A stretch of 64,000 bases of DNA from Gonocerus acuteangulatus (taxonomy: Eukaryota > Arthropoda > Insecta > Hemiptera > Coreidae), in assembly GCA_946811695.1 (NCBI GenBank), contig OX328124.1:84987293-85051292 (forward strand), in the 5' to 3' direction. Numbering within the stretch: the stretch's first letter is position 1; every line of letters begins with the position of its first letter. Shown here piece by piece: positions 1-9,814 of this stretch. A program made the translations under genes and the position numbers. The notes below the pieces were generated by a model, which made no database searches, was not told the DNA's origin, and saw only the letters and a list, made by a program, of their open reading frames with translations.

Positions 1-35
1 GGTTCCTCCCTATGAAGGGAGGGAGGAACCGCGCT
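1..35 (+). mobile_element. Family A element, 3' terminus (copy A1)
   Basis: Bases 1-30 form a hairpin: GGTTCCTCCC pairs with the GGGAGGAACC that follows a short loop. GCGCT and an A-run come next. The same terminus occurs at 21038-21070, 30231-30265, 48260-48295 and 62283-62317. The rest of this copy lies left of the window. The flank (AAAGAAGAAAG..) matches bases 57513 onward, where no element is present, so the element boundary is close to GCGCT(A). Confidence 0.75.
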
Positions 36-822
36 AAAAGAAGAAAGACTCCTTTTTCTAACCATATAAATGACTATTGTGTTATCTCAAAAGGTACTTG
101 CAAAAATGGTTCTCAAAATAAAAGTAAAATGTAAACTTTTTTGCATAAAACGTCAATCCCAGAAAACGTAGAAATACCCCGGAGGAAATGTGTCACTTTA
201 GGGCCTTTATCGACCCTCCAAGATTGGTTTGATAAATATTCTTTGAAATACGGCCGGATTATTGAATCTTTAACAAAATTTTAAGGTTTTTTTTATTTTT
301 GTAATATTCCCAAAATTTGAATTTAGGGGTTTTTCAATGTTCTAAAAACGAATCAGGCATCCGTTTTTAAATCATTTTTTTTTTTTTTTTTATAATGGAG
401 AACTTTGTAAATTTAGGTAGGTATTTTGGTAGAATAATGACTTCTATAGAGTCGAGTATGTAAAACAATTTTTTATTTAAAAACAGACGTCAGACTCGTT
501 TTTAGCACCTCCTTAGCGAAATTTAAAATATATTTTTTTTTTTTTAATTTTTGTAGTGTTCCCAAAATTTGAATTTAGGGGTTTTTGAGTGTGCTAAAAA
601 CGAATCTGACATCTGTTTTTAAATAAAAAATTGTTTTACATACTCGACTCTATAGAAGTCATTATTCTACCAAAATATTCCATATACCTACCTAAATTAA
701 AAAAGTTATCCATTATAAAACAAAAAAAAATTGATTTAAAAACGGATGTCTGATTCGTTTTTAGCGCATTGAAAACCCCCTAAATTCAAATTTTGGGAAT
801 ATTAAAAAAATTAAAAAAAACC
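36..822 (+). repeat. Family B repeat with a fold-back structure
   Basis: Bases about 36-285 are a diverged direct copy of 57508-57770 (shared: ACCATATAAATGAC, TATCTCAAAAGGTACTTG, TTATCGACCCTCCAAG). From about 286 the sequence becomes palindromic. A motif containing CCCAAAATTTGAATTTAGGG and CTAAAAACGAATC appears forward near 300-360 and 545-615 and inverted near 730-800. Bases 415-470 are inverted against 630-690 (the CGACTCTATAGAAGTC stretch). No coding sequence is visible. It is probably a non-coding part of a larger transposon. Confidence 0.65.
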
Positions 823-1768
823 ATGTACCGGAAATTTACTGGTTTCATAATGCATGAGTTACAAAAGACTCGAAAGATTAATTTTATAAATACAGATACC
901 AAAATCGGAAAATTGTTTGTTTGTTCTTGTTTTTTTTCCCCTAAAATTGGCGCGGAACAAATTATAGCTGTAAAGTTTTTGCGCTATTAAGCATTAAGGT
1001 ACACCTTTTTGACGACCAGGCACATACACATCTCACTCTCTCTCTCAATCTTTCTCCTTCTCTCTATTGCTGAAAATGTTCTCTGCGAACTACGTGCAGG
1101 GGAAACACGTTGAGTTAAAAACAAAAATGTTATTACAGTTTTTAATATGACAGAATAGAAGAAGAAATCGCCTTTCTGAAATATTTAAGACGAAGAATAC
1201 AATTTTCCAGCTGTCTACTATTTAGTATAATGCTCGGTACGGACCACACAATGTGGATGTTTTATTCAAAGCTCCTCGGAGGGACCATTGGAAGATAGGA
1301 GTTGACCCAGATCGGGTATCGGCTCTCAAGATCCGAGGGAGCATGCTAGCCATTTCACTATCCTTCAGTACATTCAAGCAAGAATGAAATATTATATTCA
1401 TAAAACATGAAGGAAAGAGGTAAAACTCTGCTTTTACAGCTAAAAGTTACCTATAGCGATAATAAAAATAAAAATAAAAAAAAAGCTACTGATTAGAAGT
1501 TATTGATTTTATGCGAACAAGAGAACACTGTTACAGAGCTACGTGGGAGTGACTGGTTGGTTCCTTAACATTAACGTATAACTTTATAAATGATAAAAAT
1601 AGTATTTATATACATTATTATAACATCATTATTCAGGAAAACAGAAAGTATACAAAACGAACAATGTTTTAATTGACATTTTTTACAAAAAAGTTATAAA
1701 TTCAAGTAAGGGTAGCCTCTGATACGTCTAGACATTTTTACTTCTAAACGGTGATATCAGCGCTTTGA
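823..1768. other. Unassigned AT-rich sequence
   Basis: I see no gene or repeat match inside the window, apart from a pyrimidine-rich run (CTCTCTCT) near 1030-1065. Confidence 0.5.

Positions 1769-1800
<32 letters not shown>
1769..1800. repeat. (TA)n(TG)n microsatellite
   Basis: A short TA run passes directly into a GT run, a composite also seen at 9059, 31080 and 41924. Confidence 0.9.
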
Positions 1801-1801
<1 letters not shown>

Positions 1802-1900
1802 AGTGATCAAATGCTGAGCTGAATAGTTCACAAAATCCATTTATCTTCTTCATCTGCCCTTCATATATTGAGATCGGTGTAGGACATGAATACTGAAAAT

Positions 1901-2372
1901 TTAACCCTTTCGCTGATGTGAACGAGTTAAATCGTGCTCGACTAGCAGGGCCATAGATGCTTCACACGAGATAACTCGTATTACACTCTCGGTACACCTG
2001 ACACTTTTGTTGGCTCTAACCCTATTGTTGCTGTTTATATCTTTCAGTCAGAATTTGGACATTGTTTAGTGCGGTCGGTATTAAAAACCTCCTTATATTA
2101 TTGAATACTATAAATTATATCTATCAAGTAATTATATCGCCATTTCTGAGTTATTTTATTTTCCATGATAGACTCTCTCTTTTAGTTTAGTATAAAACTA
2201 TCAATGTATGGAATATTTGACATAATTTGATAGTAATTCCAAATATATAATAGGAGGATGCTGAGAGAAAGAGTCGAACGGCAGTGAGGTTGAGACCAGG
2301 AGAGATTGGCGCGCGTAAGCGTAAGCATCGTGCGCCGCGACTCCATTTATTCGCCGGCAAAGAAAGGGTTAA
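1901..2372. mobile_element. piggyBac-like MITE
   Basis: TTAA at 1901-1904 and 2369-2372 flank a 464-bp interior. It begins CCCTTTCGCTG and ends CGGCAAAGAAAGGG, so the ends are inverted (CCCTTTC / GAAAGGG). TTAA target duplication plus CCC-starting ends is the hallmark of the piggyBac superfamily. No transposase is encoded, so it would be non-autonomous. The inverted repeat is short and partly degenerate, so the assignment is tentative. Confidence 0.55.
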
Positions 2373-2422
2373 AAGTGAAAAGATTATTTTTTTAAAATAG
2401 GAAATAAGAGAATTTTTATAAC

Positions 2423-2716
2423 TATACTAGCTGTTACCCGGAGTGTCATGCTACACCTACTTTCTGCATCTAGAAAAGAAAAAAAAAATATAAACCAAAC
2501 AAATAATATTAAAATCTATTAACGCAAATATGTAACGTGCGTATAACTATTTATGTGTTCAGGTTCATAGTTTCAACTCCGTGACCCCTGAACTGTGAGT
2601 CCTAGACGATTTTAACCTAGCCTATGACTATCCCCGGACCAAGACCTACCTGTGTGCCAAGTTTAGTAAAAATGGGTCAAACAAACAAACAGACAAACAG
2701 GTGATTTTTATATACT
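2423..2716 (+). mobile_element. Retroelement-tail repeat 'TACTAGCTGTTACCC' (copy 1, partial)
   Basis: It starts TACTAGCTGTTACCCGG and later reads CCAAGACCTACCTGTGTGCCAAGTTT, then CAAACAAACAAACAGACAAACAGGTGATTTTTATATA. The same order of motifs appears on the minus strand at 25417-25840, where it ends in (TA)n. The 'gtgccaagttt..tcaaac..gacag..gtgat' pattern is typical of 3' ends of RTE/L2-like LINEs or SINEs that borrow them. This copy has an internal deletion and has lost its TA tail. Confidence 0.6.
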
Positions 2717-3075
2717 TAGAACAATTGGAGCCCACATTAGAACAATTGGTCATACAAATCATAATTCATTTTCTGTGGCAGGTAAAATTTCCTCGAGAGA
2801 TAGTTCCTCTCGTCATTGCAATTATTTGACATAGATTTTTGTAAGAGTGTGACCTTATATTTCACATTATATTTTATGTGGCAGAAGGTCAAATTTGAAA
2901 TATCTTATACTATAAAAAATCATCTAAGGAGGGGCATGATGAATATGAAGAGATAAGAAAAACGTTGAGAAACGCTATTGAAATTCGAGTGCCTCGAATA
3001 TGATTAAAGATCAATTAGATTACTTTATTTTAATTATTTATTTCATACTTCATCATATTTTTTTTTCTTATACAG
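2717..3075 (+). other. AT-rich sequence upstream of the LRR exon, probably intronic
   Basis: I see no ORF or repeat match within the window. Because the exon at 3076 starts with an acceptor, this is most likely the 3' part of an intron whose donor lies to the left. Confidence 0.5.
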
Positions 3076-3189
3076 GGCCAATCAAATAAGTGACATACAT
3101 TCTCTGGAAAACCTCCGAAAATTACCACATCTGAAGACACTTATTTTAAAAGGCAACCCCTGTACATTTCAGGGCGAATCTGCAGACAG
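3076..3189 (+). CDS. Internal exon of an LRR protein (LRRC23-like)
   Basis: The exon follows a pyrimidine-rich acceptor (TTTTTTCTTATACAG) and ends at a donor CAG|GTATAT. It is 114 nt and is read after one leading base, so both flanking introns are phase 2. The translation contains NQISDIHSLENL, then LPHLKTLILKGNPCTF, which is a typical last leucine-rich repeat (LxxLxLxxNPC). In this family such repeats form a curved protein-binding surface. The N-P-C step followed by the next exon's YR..VLSYLLNLKRLD matches the LRR-cap layout of axonemal LRR proteins, closest in my memory to LRRC23, a radial-spoke component. The exon joins in frame with 5906-6068. Upstream exons were not found in bases 1-3075. 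Exon reality is well supported; the exact orthologue is an inference. Other axonemal LRR proteins such as DRC3 or LRRC9 types are alternatives. Confidence 0.75.
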
Positions 3190-3465
3190 GTATATATTTC
3201 ATGCACATAATTACATAATATTAATAACAACGTGGGCTTATCGCCAGTCTGTTGCATCTGGTTTTATGGTTACTTTTTTTTTTAATAGGTCAACTGCTTA
3301 GCCATTAGCACTATTACTAAATTTTCTTATTTTCGACATCTAGAAACGAAATTTTCGACCATGAGTTAACGAAAACTGGACAAGTTAGGAATGCACAAAT
3401 ACGTGAAAGGGTATTACTAGGTTCTTTACAAGGCATCAAGGGCCTAGGACTTGGCCGAATACTAT

Positions 3466-3649
3466 GATTTTTATTTTATTTTATTATTTTTACGGTGCAT
3501 CGACATCTGGACAATTATCGCCGACATCCATGGTGCAGCGAGAAATGTTGTCAACGAGCCATGAGATTAGAAAATTCGTGCCGCCGGTGGAGCTCGAACA
3601 CACCATCATCCGCATAAGAATCTAAGACGTTAGCCACTAGACCATGGGG
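3466..3649 (-). mobile_element. tRNA-derived SINE, TSD ATACTAT
   Basis: On the minus strand it reads a tRNA-like head (CCATGGTCTAGTGGCTAAC, the A box), a degraded B box, the body with GGATGTCGGCGATAAT, then GATGCACCGTAAAAATAAAATAAAA as tail. ATACTAT at 3459-3465 is repeated at 3650-3656, giving a 7-bp TSD. It is one of six copies in the window. It is inserted in the LRR gene intron, antisense to the gene. Confidence 0.85.
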
Positions 3650-4687
3650 ATACTATTATACCATAACTTCCACAGGCAAGCTGTTTTGGGAGGTGCCTGG
3701 AACTTTGACACTTTTTTTGAACGTTAGATTTGGGGGGGGGAGGGGTATAATATATATACATATCTAGACTGTGCGACTTGTAAACTGATTACTCATTTTT
3801 CGGCCCTTAGGACCTCTGAAAATTAAACTTTTTTTTTTTTTACATAAAACTAGTAGCACAAAACTAAGGTTAACAAACAAATGGAACTGACTCTAAAAAA
3901 AACACTATTGATCTTGATTATATATAACCATAGCAAAAAGACAATAACCTAGTCTTATTTTTTTACCTTTTGTCCCATACATTCTGAACATCGAAAGGAA
4001 AATCACTGTATTAACATCCAAATATTTCGTTAATATATTAAATAACATAAATTGTACTCCTGTTGGAAAATTCGAGGAGAAAATCTCACATTCATATTTC
4101 GTCATGGTAGCCTACTCCCCTTCCTCTGACGCATGATTTATGAACGCTCCAAGGAGGAGGCTCAAGATTTATGCCTGACAAAAATATTTAAAAAAAGGGA
4201 GTTTGATCTTTTTATTCCTCCTTTTGAGTTGAATATGGGATGCAACTAAGAAGATTCGTTGTTTTATTACTTTATTGTTAACAATATTTCCGGAAGATTG
4301 TAACAGAAAAGTATTCTTAATTAAGGTTGTTCCTGTTGGAATCAAGGTATATTCATGATTAAGCGTATGCAAAGAAAACAATTTTATTTAGCTGTATATG
4401 TTGACATAATTGAAATCCATTTACGAAATTCATTTTTCATAATTTTTAAATTTTAGCAGTTTTAATATATCATATTTTTACCGCATAGAATAGCTAAATC
4501 GTCTAGGTACGTTGTAGTAGTTAACAATTGCAAAGGTAACATTAATAAAAATAAATTAAACTAAATTATAAATGGATTAATCATATTCATTTAATATAAG
4601 TAAGTGCTCTACTGTTGGAAATTTGTAGAAAAAGCATTTGGCGAAAGTAAATCCGCCTAGTATGTTAAATATTTACTATGTATTTTA

Positions 4688-4689
<2 letters not shown>

Positions 4690-4742
<53 letters not shown>
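4690..4742. repeat. (TA)n microsatellite
   Basis: About 25 TA units, ending in TATG variants and directly followed by the 5S-like fragment. Confidence 0.95.
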
Positions 4743-4743
<1 letters not shown>

Positions 4744-4750
4744 GTATATG

Positions 4751-4850
4751 TATTCAGTACCTGAATGGGTGACCTACCACGCGCTCTTGGCATTATAAAA
4801 GGGTGGCAACCTGTAGATAGCCCGGCGCTAATAGCAAAATAGCGCCGTTA
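4751..4850 (+). mobile_element. Possible 5S-rRNA-derived SINE fragment
   Basis: TTCAGTACCTGAATGGGTGACC resembles the 3' third of insect 5S rRNA (TAGTACTTAGATGGGGGACC). It is followed by a non-5S body and then GGCGCTAATAGC..AGCGCCGTTAAAAA. That tail resembles the 3' tail of the tRNA-SINEs here (GGCGCTAATGACC..TGCGCCGTA then A-run). A 5S head joined to a shared tail is the architecture of SINE3-type elements. The fragment is short and the similarity is by eye. Confidence 0.4.
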
Positions 4851-5272
4851 AAAATGAAATAATATATATATATATATTAATTCTTGTAATAAATTACACA
4901 ATATATTTTTCGATTTTGCATAATTCATTTCAATGGCGGGGGGTCCTTATGTAGTAAATTATTTGTTCACATTGACTACTATATTTCATATAATTTTTCG
5001 ACGTGTTTCGTGCTTTGAGTCCCACTTCTTCAGGGGCTTTCCTACACATTTTTTTTAAGTCCACTATAAAAATATACTTACAGATATAAATTGACGTCTG
5101 GAAGATGAGAGTCGGAAGGAGAGTTAATACTGAAGGTGTCACCAGGTAACTGATGTAGGAAGGGTCCTCTGGGTGGGCATAATCCCCGTACGGGGATGCT
5201 AATTGGCGGAATTCCCCAGTAAAGGTAGTGGGTTGTGCTTGAAGGGATATTCTTACTATTAGGACACTTACT

Positions 5273-5416
5273 CTATCTTTTAGAACTAATTGGAACATCT
5301 TGACGCCAAAATCCAACCTGTAAGAGATGTATGTACACTTACGGGTATGCAGCTGAAAACATCTCCTACAGGTTCGCTGTTGGCGTCAAGATGTTCCAAT
5401 TAGTTCTAAAAGATAG
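5273..5416. repeat. Palindrome with 35-bp perfect arms (intronic)
   Basis: Arms 5273-5307 and 5382-5416 are exact reverse complements (starting CTATCTTTTAGAACTAATTGG). Inside them AACCTGTAAGAGATGT (5315-5330) pairs with ACATCTCCTACAGGTT (5359-5374) with one mismatch, leaving a spacer of about 28 bases. In a transcript of the LRR gene this would form a long hairpin. It may be a small fold-back MITE. Confidence 0.85.
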
Positions 5417-5905
5417 TGTCTTGCACTATTCACGTAACCAAAAAAAAATCACTTGCATTTTTAAGGCTAAGGCTTAAAATTGAGGTTCGCCTTATGGGGA
5501 TGATACATGAGTACTGAGTACTTAGAGCCTCCTTGCGACCTCGTTTTACAAGGCTATAGATTGAAGCATAGAGAATGGTGCCGTGAAGGTTGGAGTCATA
5601 AGAACATTTTCATACTTTCAGCCCAATATCTATGTAGTTTGCTTTGCTGCAAAAGGGCCCATAGAGTTATATTCTACAAATGCCCTACAGGTACTCCAAG
5701 GCAATAAGTTTTTAAGGGTTTTGTTTTTCCTGTTCTAGACAAGGAGTCAAATTTGTAAACTTTCTTTTGTACTAGACTATTTGGTGCATTAATGTCTCAT
5801 TCCTTTCGGCTCCATTTATTAGTTGAATTCATTTGTACTCCACATTCTCTCACATATACATCTAGTTAAATTTATCAACTTGAAAAAATTGCCTTTTATT
5901 TTCAG

Positions 5906-6068
5906 CTACAGAGTCATTGTCCTCAGTTACTTGTTAAATCTGAAGCGACTCGACAAGAAAAAGGTGAGTGATGAGGAATTGAAAAAGGCAACTCTTATGG
6001 TGAGGGCATTCCAAGGAGAAGAGGAAGAGGGAACACTGGGTATGTCTACAAAGACAGAGGACAATTGA
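5906..6068 (+). CDS. Terminal coding exon of the LRR protein (LRRC23-like C-terminus)
   Basis: The acceptor is TTTTATTTTCAG at 5894-5905. The first base completes the serine codon started by AG at 3188-3189, then the frame reads YRVIVLSYLLNLKRLD and DKKKVSDEELKKA. This is the LRR-cap consensus (YR..vl..LP.L..LD...v..eE..kA). A charged tail with five glutamates (QGEEEEG) follows, ending at TGA 6066-6068. The 54 codons plus the previous exon give about 92 residues of C-terminus. Acidic tails after the LRR cap also occur in LRRC23-type proteins. The low-complexity tail and stop are followed at once by a short 3' UTR with AATAAA. Known of the family: radial-spoke assembly in cilia and flagella, so a role in sperm or sensory cilia is an inference. 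Confidence 0.75.
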
Positions 6069-6135
6069 GGTACTAATTCATGGAAGAAAGTACCGTATTA
6101 TTACTTTGAATAAATAATAAATTACTTTATTATAT
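6069..6135 (+). promoter_or_regulatory. 3' UTR and polyadenylation signal of the LRR gene
   Basis: AATAAA at 6109-6114 lies 41 bases after the TGA, and a second AATAAA-like run (AATAATAAATT) follows. A short, AT-rich 3' UTR fits a compact last exon. The cleavage site cannot be placed exactly. Confidence 0.6.
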
Positions 6136-6382
6136 TTGTCTATAATTTATTATTTAAATAGTCTATGCAATGTACAATCTTAAATTCGATCATAATTATG
6201 CGTGACTACGGCCATAAGTTTGTTTTTTATTTCTTTATTTCTTGGTGTTCCGCTTTATGGCGATGTACACCTTACATATAGTTTACATAAGTTTGTTTGT
6301 CTTTTAACGAAGCGCCCTTTTGGTTGATAGATAGAGATGGAAAGAAAATAAGAGATTGCGAGAGAGAGAGAGATATTTGTAA

Positions 6383-6974
6383 AGGGGCCATCACACAAGC
6401 AACCAGTTTGCTCAAAATTTTGAAGAAGTTGGTTTTGTGCAAAAATATTGCAAGTGTGAGGAGAAATATTTTGCAAAGAAAGGGGTGTTCAATATTTTGT
6501 GGGGCGTTCAAAAGTTTTCTGAAACTTTAGAAAAGTTTTGCGTACCTCTCAATATTTTGTAGCATGACAGAGTGCAGTTTGAAGGGGCTGACAAAATATT
6601 ACGTATTTGTGTGTGTGTTTCATTCAGTGCGTATGTGTCTTCAATACATTTATAAGTACTTTATATCCTTTTTTCATCTTTATTTTATCCTATCTAGTAA
6701 AAATATATTGATTTTATTAAATATTTTGTTTCAAATAATTCATTCTTCTACATTTTTACGTCAATCCATTTTAAATTGCACATATATACATAGACAACGA
6801 TGACCCAAGTAATTGAAATGCCTTTAAAAAAATATATAACGGCTGTTATACAATTTTGTGCAATATTTCTTTGCAGTGTCATGGCTCCACGACCATTCAT
6901 TAGTTTTTACAAAAATGAGCTCATTATATGTGCTGAAAATTTTTAGCAACATTTTCGCAAGTGTGAGGGCCCCT
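6383..6974. mobile_element. MITE with TAA target duplication, Harbinger-like
   Basis: The ends are AGGGGCCATCACACAAGC and, inverted, AGGGGCCCTCACACTTGC (right end at 6974). TAA flanks both sides (6380-6382 and 6975-6977). A 3-bp TAA/TTA duplication is characteristic of PIF/Harbinger elements. An internal GCAAGTGTGAGG near 6449 repeats the terminal motif. The open frames inside are not transposase-like. Confidence 0.5.
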
Positions 6975-6977
6975 TAA

Positions 6978-8047
6978 TAGTATTATCCTAGAGCAAAAGC
7001 TGAGAAGGAGAAGTGAGTTATGTCGGCTTGAAAAACTGTAAGTTTCTTGAGAATTGTGGTGCCTAAAATCTTGCTTTTCTTTGAGATTTCAATGGAGTCA
7101 GTGTTTACATTTCTCTCAAAAGTTCAAAACATAATATTAACTGTTTCTGCCCCAAGCTTTCCAAATGTCACTAGCGATAAGAGCGTTAACGCGCTAAGAG
7201 ACGAAATCCTTTTTTTGTTTTTCCTTTTTTTTTGATGATTATATTTGTTTGAATTTGTTTTGTAACATTTATGTATGACCTTTTAAGAAAAAAAAAATCC
7301 TGAGGTACTTTATCGGTTTCCAATATCCTTGATGTGATATTGGTTTGAAGTGGACACGTGATGACTCCACATAAGATTGAAGAGCCCGGGTTATGCTCAA
7401 GTGCCGAATGCGAGCTATGCTTAAGTCTTCATATAAGCCCGTTGGACGCGAGGCAATTACCCCCCCCCCCCCTCCACGTCACTCCCCTTCAGAATTAATC
7501 ATTGTCGGCGCTAGTCTCATGATCATGAATTAAATGAGACATTTACGTCAATCCATCCTCTCAACCATTCCTCATCCATATCCTATGCGTATTCGCACGC
7601 AATTGTAGACTTATATTATGTGCAGATATAATTTTGCAATCATATTAAAAGCATTAACGTCTTACATATTATGGTTTGATAGTACAAATGTTTGAATAAG
7701 TCTTTAACAAACTTATTAAAGTAACATTATTTTGAGAAAAAAAAAATTAACTAGGTAAATATAGTAGAAAAGTAACTTTTATTCATTCAGATGTATTTTT
7801 CTTTCAACAATTTGCATATTTTCTAAAACTAACATAGACGACGACGAACCAACGAAACGACTAACCAGAGTTAAAACGATTTTCGACTGAAATATGGAGC
7901 ATATTTATTATTATTTAAATAATAATAATTTTTATATGCTTCATATTTTTTTTTTCTTTTTAGGATCGTCTTATTTTAAGTTTGTTAGTTTTGCACTGTT
8001 TTTTTTTTATTTTTTTAACTGTTTGATTTTACAAATTTTATTAATTT
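6978..8047. other. Unassigned AT-rich sequence with a poly-C run and one hairpin
   Basis: I see no gene. There is a run of C at 7461-7472. A palindrome at about 7892-7950 has arms built on AAATATGGAGCATAT and ATATGCTTCATATTT around ATT repeats. Confidence 0.5.
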
Positions 8048-8611
8048 TACTAGCTTTGCCCGCGACTTCGTCCGCGTGGGTAGTGACTTTTTTGGATATA
8101 TCTTATGGCATTTTTGGATATATATATGGTTTAGGGGGTCTCCCGTGGTCTAATGGCTAGCGCCTTGGATTCATAAGCGGGAGATGGTGGGTTCGACCCT
8201 GGATGTCGGCGCTAATGACCTAGATGTAGATGCGCCGTATAAAAAAAAAAAAAAAAATCTTATGGTTTATTTTTGTTGATAAATACCGTTGTATGGGTAT
8301 TAAAAAAAAAAAAAAATACTTTACAGTAACGCTTCTCTATACACGATATTAGACCTATAGCCATTAAGGATCAAGCATACAGGCTGCTAGTATAGCTAGA
8401 ATGTGACAGAGCAACTAAGCTTGTCCCTTAGGGATTGTTAAACCCTAGTGTTTATATAGTGTCTGACAAACAGCAGACATACAGACAAAAATTCTAAAAA
8501 TAATATTTTTGGGTACTATACCGTTGACTAAGGCCCCAATAGTATATTTATCATATATCTTCCATGTACAGACAGCTATCTGTAACAATTTTATTATATC
8601 TATAGATAGAT
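8048..8611 (+). mobile_element. Retroelement-tail repeat 'TACTAGCTTTGCCCGCG', interrupted by a SINE
   Basis: The start TACTAGCTTTGCCCGCGACTT belongs to a repeat very widespread in arthropod genomes. The later part (AGACATACAGACAAAAATTCT, TGGGTACTATACC, GGCCCCAATAGTATATTT, TATCTTCCATGTACAGACA, TTATTATATCTATAGATAGA) fits the same 3'-UTR-like repeat, usually regarded as the 3' end of a LINE or a SINE. A tRNA-SINE (8134-8260) splits it. Confidence 0.6.
8134..8260 (+). mobile_element. tRNA-derived SINE, short form, TSD TATGGTTTA
   Basis: The head GGTCTCCCGTGGTCTAATGG carries the A box (GGTCTAATGGCTAGCG) and GGGTTCGACCC the B box. It then jumps straight to GGATGTCGGCGCTAATGACC and TGCGCCGTATAAAA. 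About 70 bases of the body present in the 41065 and 23665 copies are missing. The TSD TATGGTTTA is at 8125-8133 and 8261-8269. The head resembles an arthropod tRNA of the Glu type, but that parentage is a guess. Confidence 0.9.
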
Positions 8612-8705
8612 TACTGCTGGTAGTTGCAAGTTGGTGATTTTGGTCCAGAGTAACCCCCTTCTCTCCTAATAAACCGATATAGTTAATTTTTACAAATTTA
8701 TATAA

Positions 8706-8708
<3 letters not shown>

Positions 8709-8752
<44 letters not shown>
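8709..8752. repeat. (TA)n microsatellite
   Basis: About 22 TA units. Confidence 0.95.
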
Positions 8753-8754
<2 letters not shown>

Positions 8755-9054
8755 GCAATATAAAAAAGTTATATTGGTGACTTCTGAAACTAGCCATTAA
8801 AAACCAAGAAATCGCTTGAACGCTCCATTTATGACTATTGACTCCCACTTGGATTTATTTTTTCGACTTTACCATTTCTTCACCACCATTTCTCATTTAA
8901 AGAGAAGGATAAGAAGCTCTACACGACGTGATTAATGGTTTAGATGCATGTCGTCCTTTCTCCATCACCCATCACCTTTTCTTACGGTTCATGCAACCAG
9001 GAAATATCCTTTCCTCTCTCTTTTGATGTGTGTGTGTTTATATATATATGCATA

Positions 9055-9056
<2 letters not shown>

Positions 9057-9151
<95 letters not shown>

Positions 9152-9160
9152 GTGTGTGTG
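9057..9160. repeat. (CA)n(TA)n(TG)n compound microsatellite
   Basis: CA repeats pass directly into TA repeats and then a short GTGTGTGTG run. The ORFs across it on both strands (His-Thr and Ile-Tyr runs) are artefacts. Confidence 0.95.
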
Positions 9161-9219
9161 TAGTCTGCCAAATTCCCTCGCCGACTTTGGCTCGTTATAT
9201 TCGAATGAACCCTTCTTAA

Positions 9220-9814
9220 TATGAATACAATATAATTAGTTGAATTATTTTATATGTTGGTCAGATAAATAACTGTATATTTTTGTTTCGCAGAATAACA
9301 AAACATATGTACTTCAAATTGTTTTAAATAATGTGAAGTTAATGATTCATGATCTTCTGATACATAAAGATTCATACGTAGATTAAGATTGGGCAATTGA
9401 CTAAATTTAATGATTTGATTATCTTATAAATGACAAGTCTTATTCTTGAGGACAGATTTTTATTTTTTGGAGTCTGTCGATTGTTAAAAACATGACTTAT
9501 GACTGCAGATCGAAGCCATTCAAACTAGCCACAGTATTATTGGTGTAGTGTTTGACTCCTGTAGATTTAGAACATTTAGAGCTTGCGACTAGCAAAAGAA
9601 ATCTAGCAAATGTTAGATAACAAGGAAATGATTTTGATGATTATATTGTAGCGTATAAACTAAATTCCTTACATTTCAAAATAATCCATTTTATTATCTC
9701 CGGCAATTGATATTATGATTATTATATGAATTAAACCAGATTAAGAATTTGAACTTCTAATTGTTAATGAAATAAATAAGCACTCTACACACAAGCTATT
9801 CACTGCTTTTTCCA
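9220..9814. other. Unassigned AT-rich sequence
   Basis: I see no gene, RNA or repeat match. Confidence 0.5.

Larger units (their letters stand above)
3190..5905 (+). other. Intron between the two LRR exons
   Basis: The intron is bounded by GT at 3190 and AG at 5904-5905 and is phase 2. It contains a minus-strand tRNA-SINE, a (TA)n tract, a 5S-rRNA-like SINE fragment and a palindrome with 35-bp arms, each listed separately. I see no coding sequence in the rest. Short ORFs on either strand here have no family resemblance. Confidence 0.7.

Noticed and set aside
8134..8205. Possible functional tRNA genes at SINE heads (8134, 19700, 23810, 25200, 41065)
   Set aside because: A and B boxes are present but the cloverleaf stems do not close, and each is followed by the SINE body, A-tail and TSD.
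8944..9224. ORFs rich in His-Thr and Ile-Tyr on both strands (also at 20718, 25367, 29850, 41153, 47656, 50127, 58639, 61990)
   Set aside because: They are translations of CA/TA microsatellites, with open frames on both strands.
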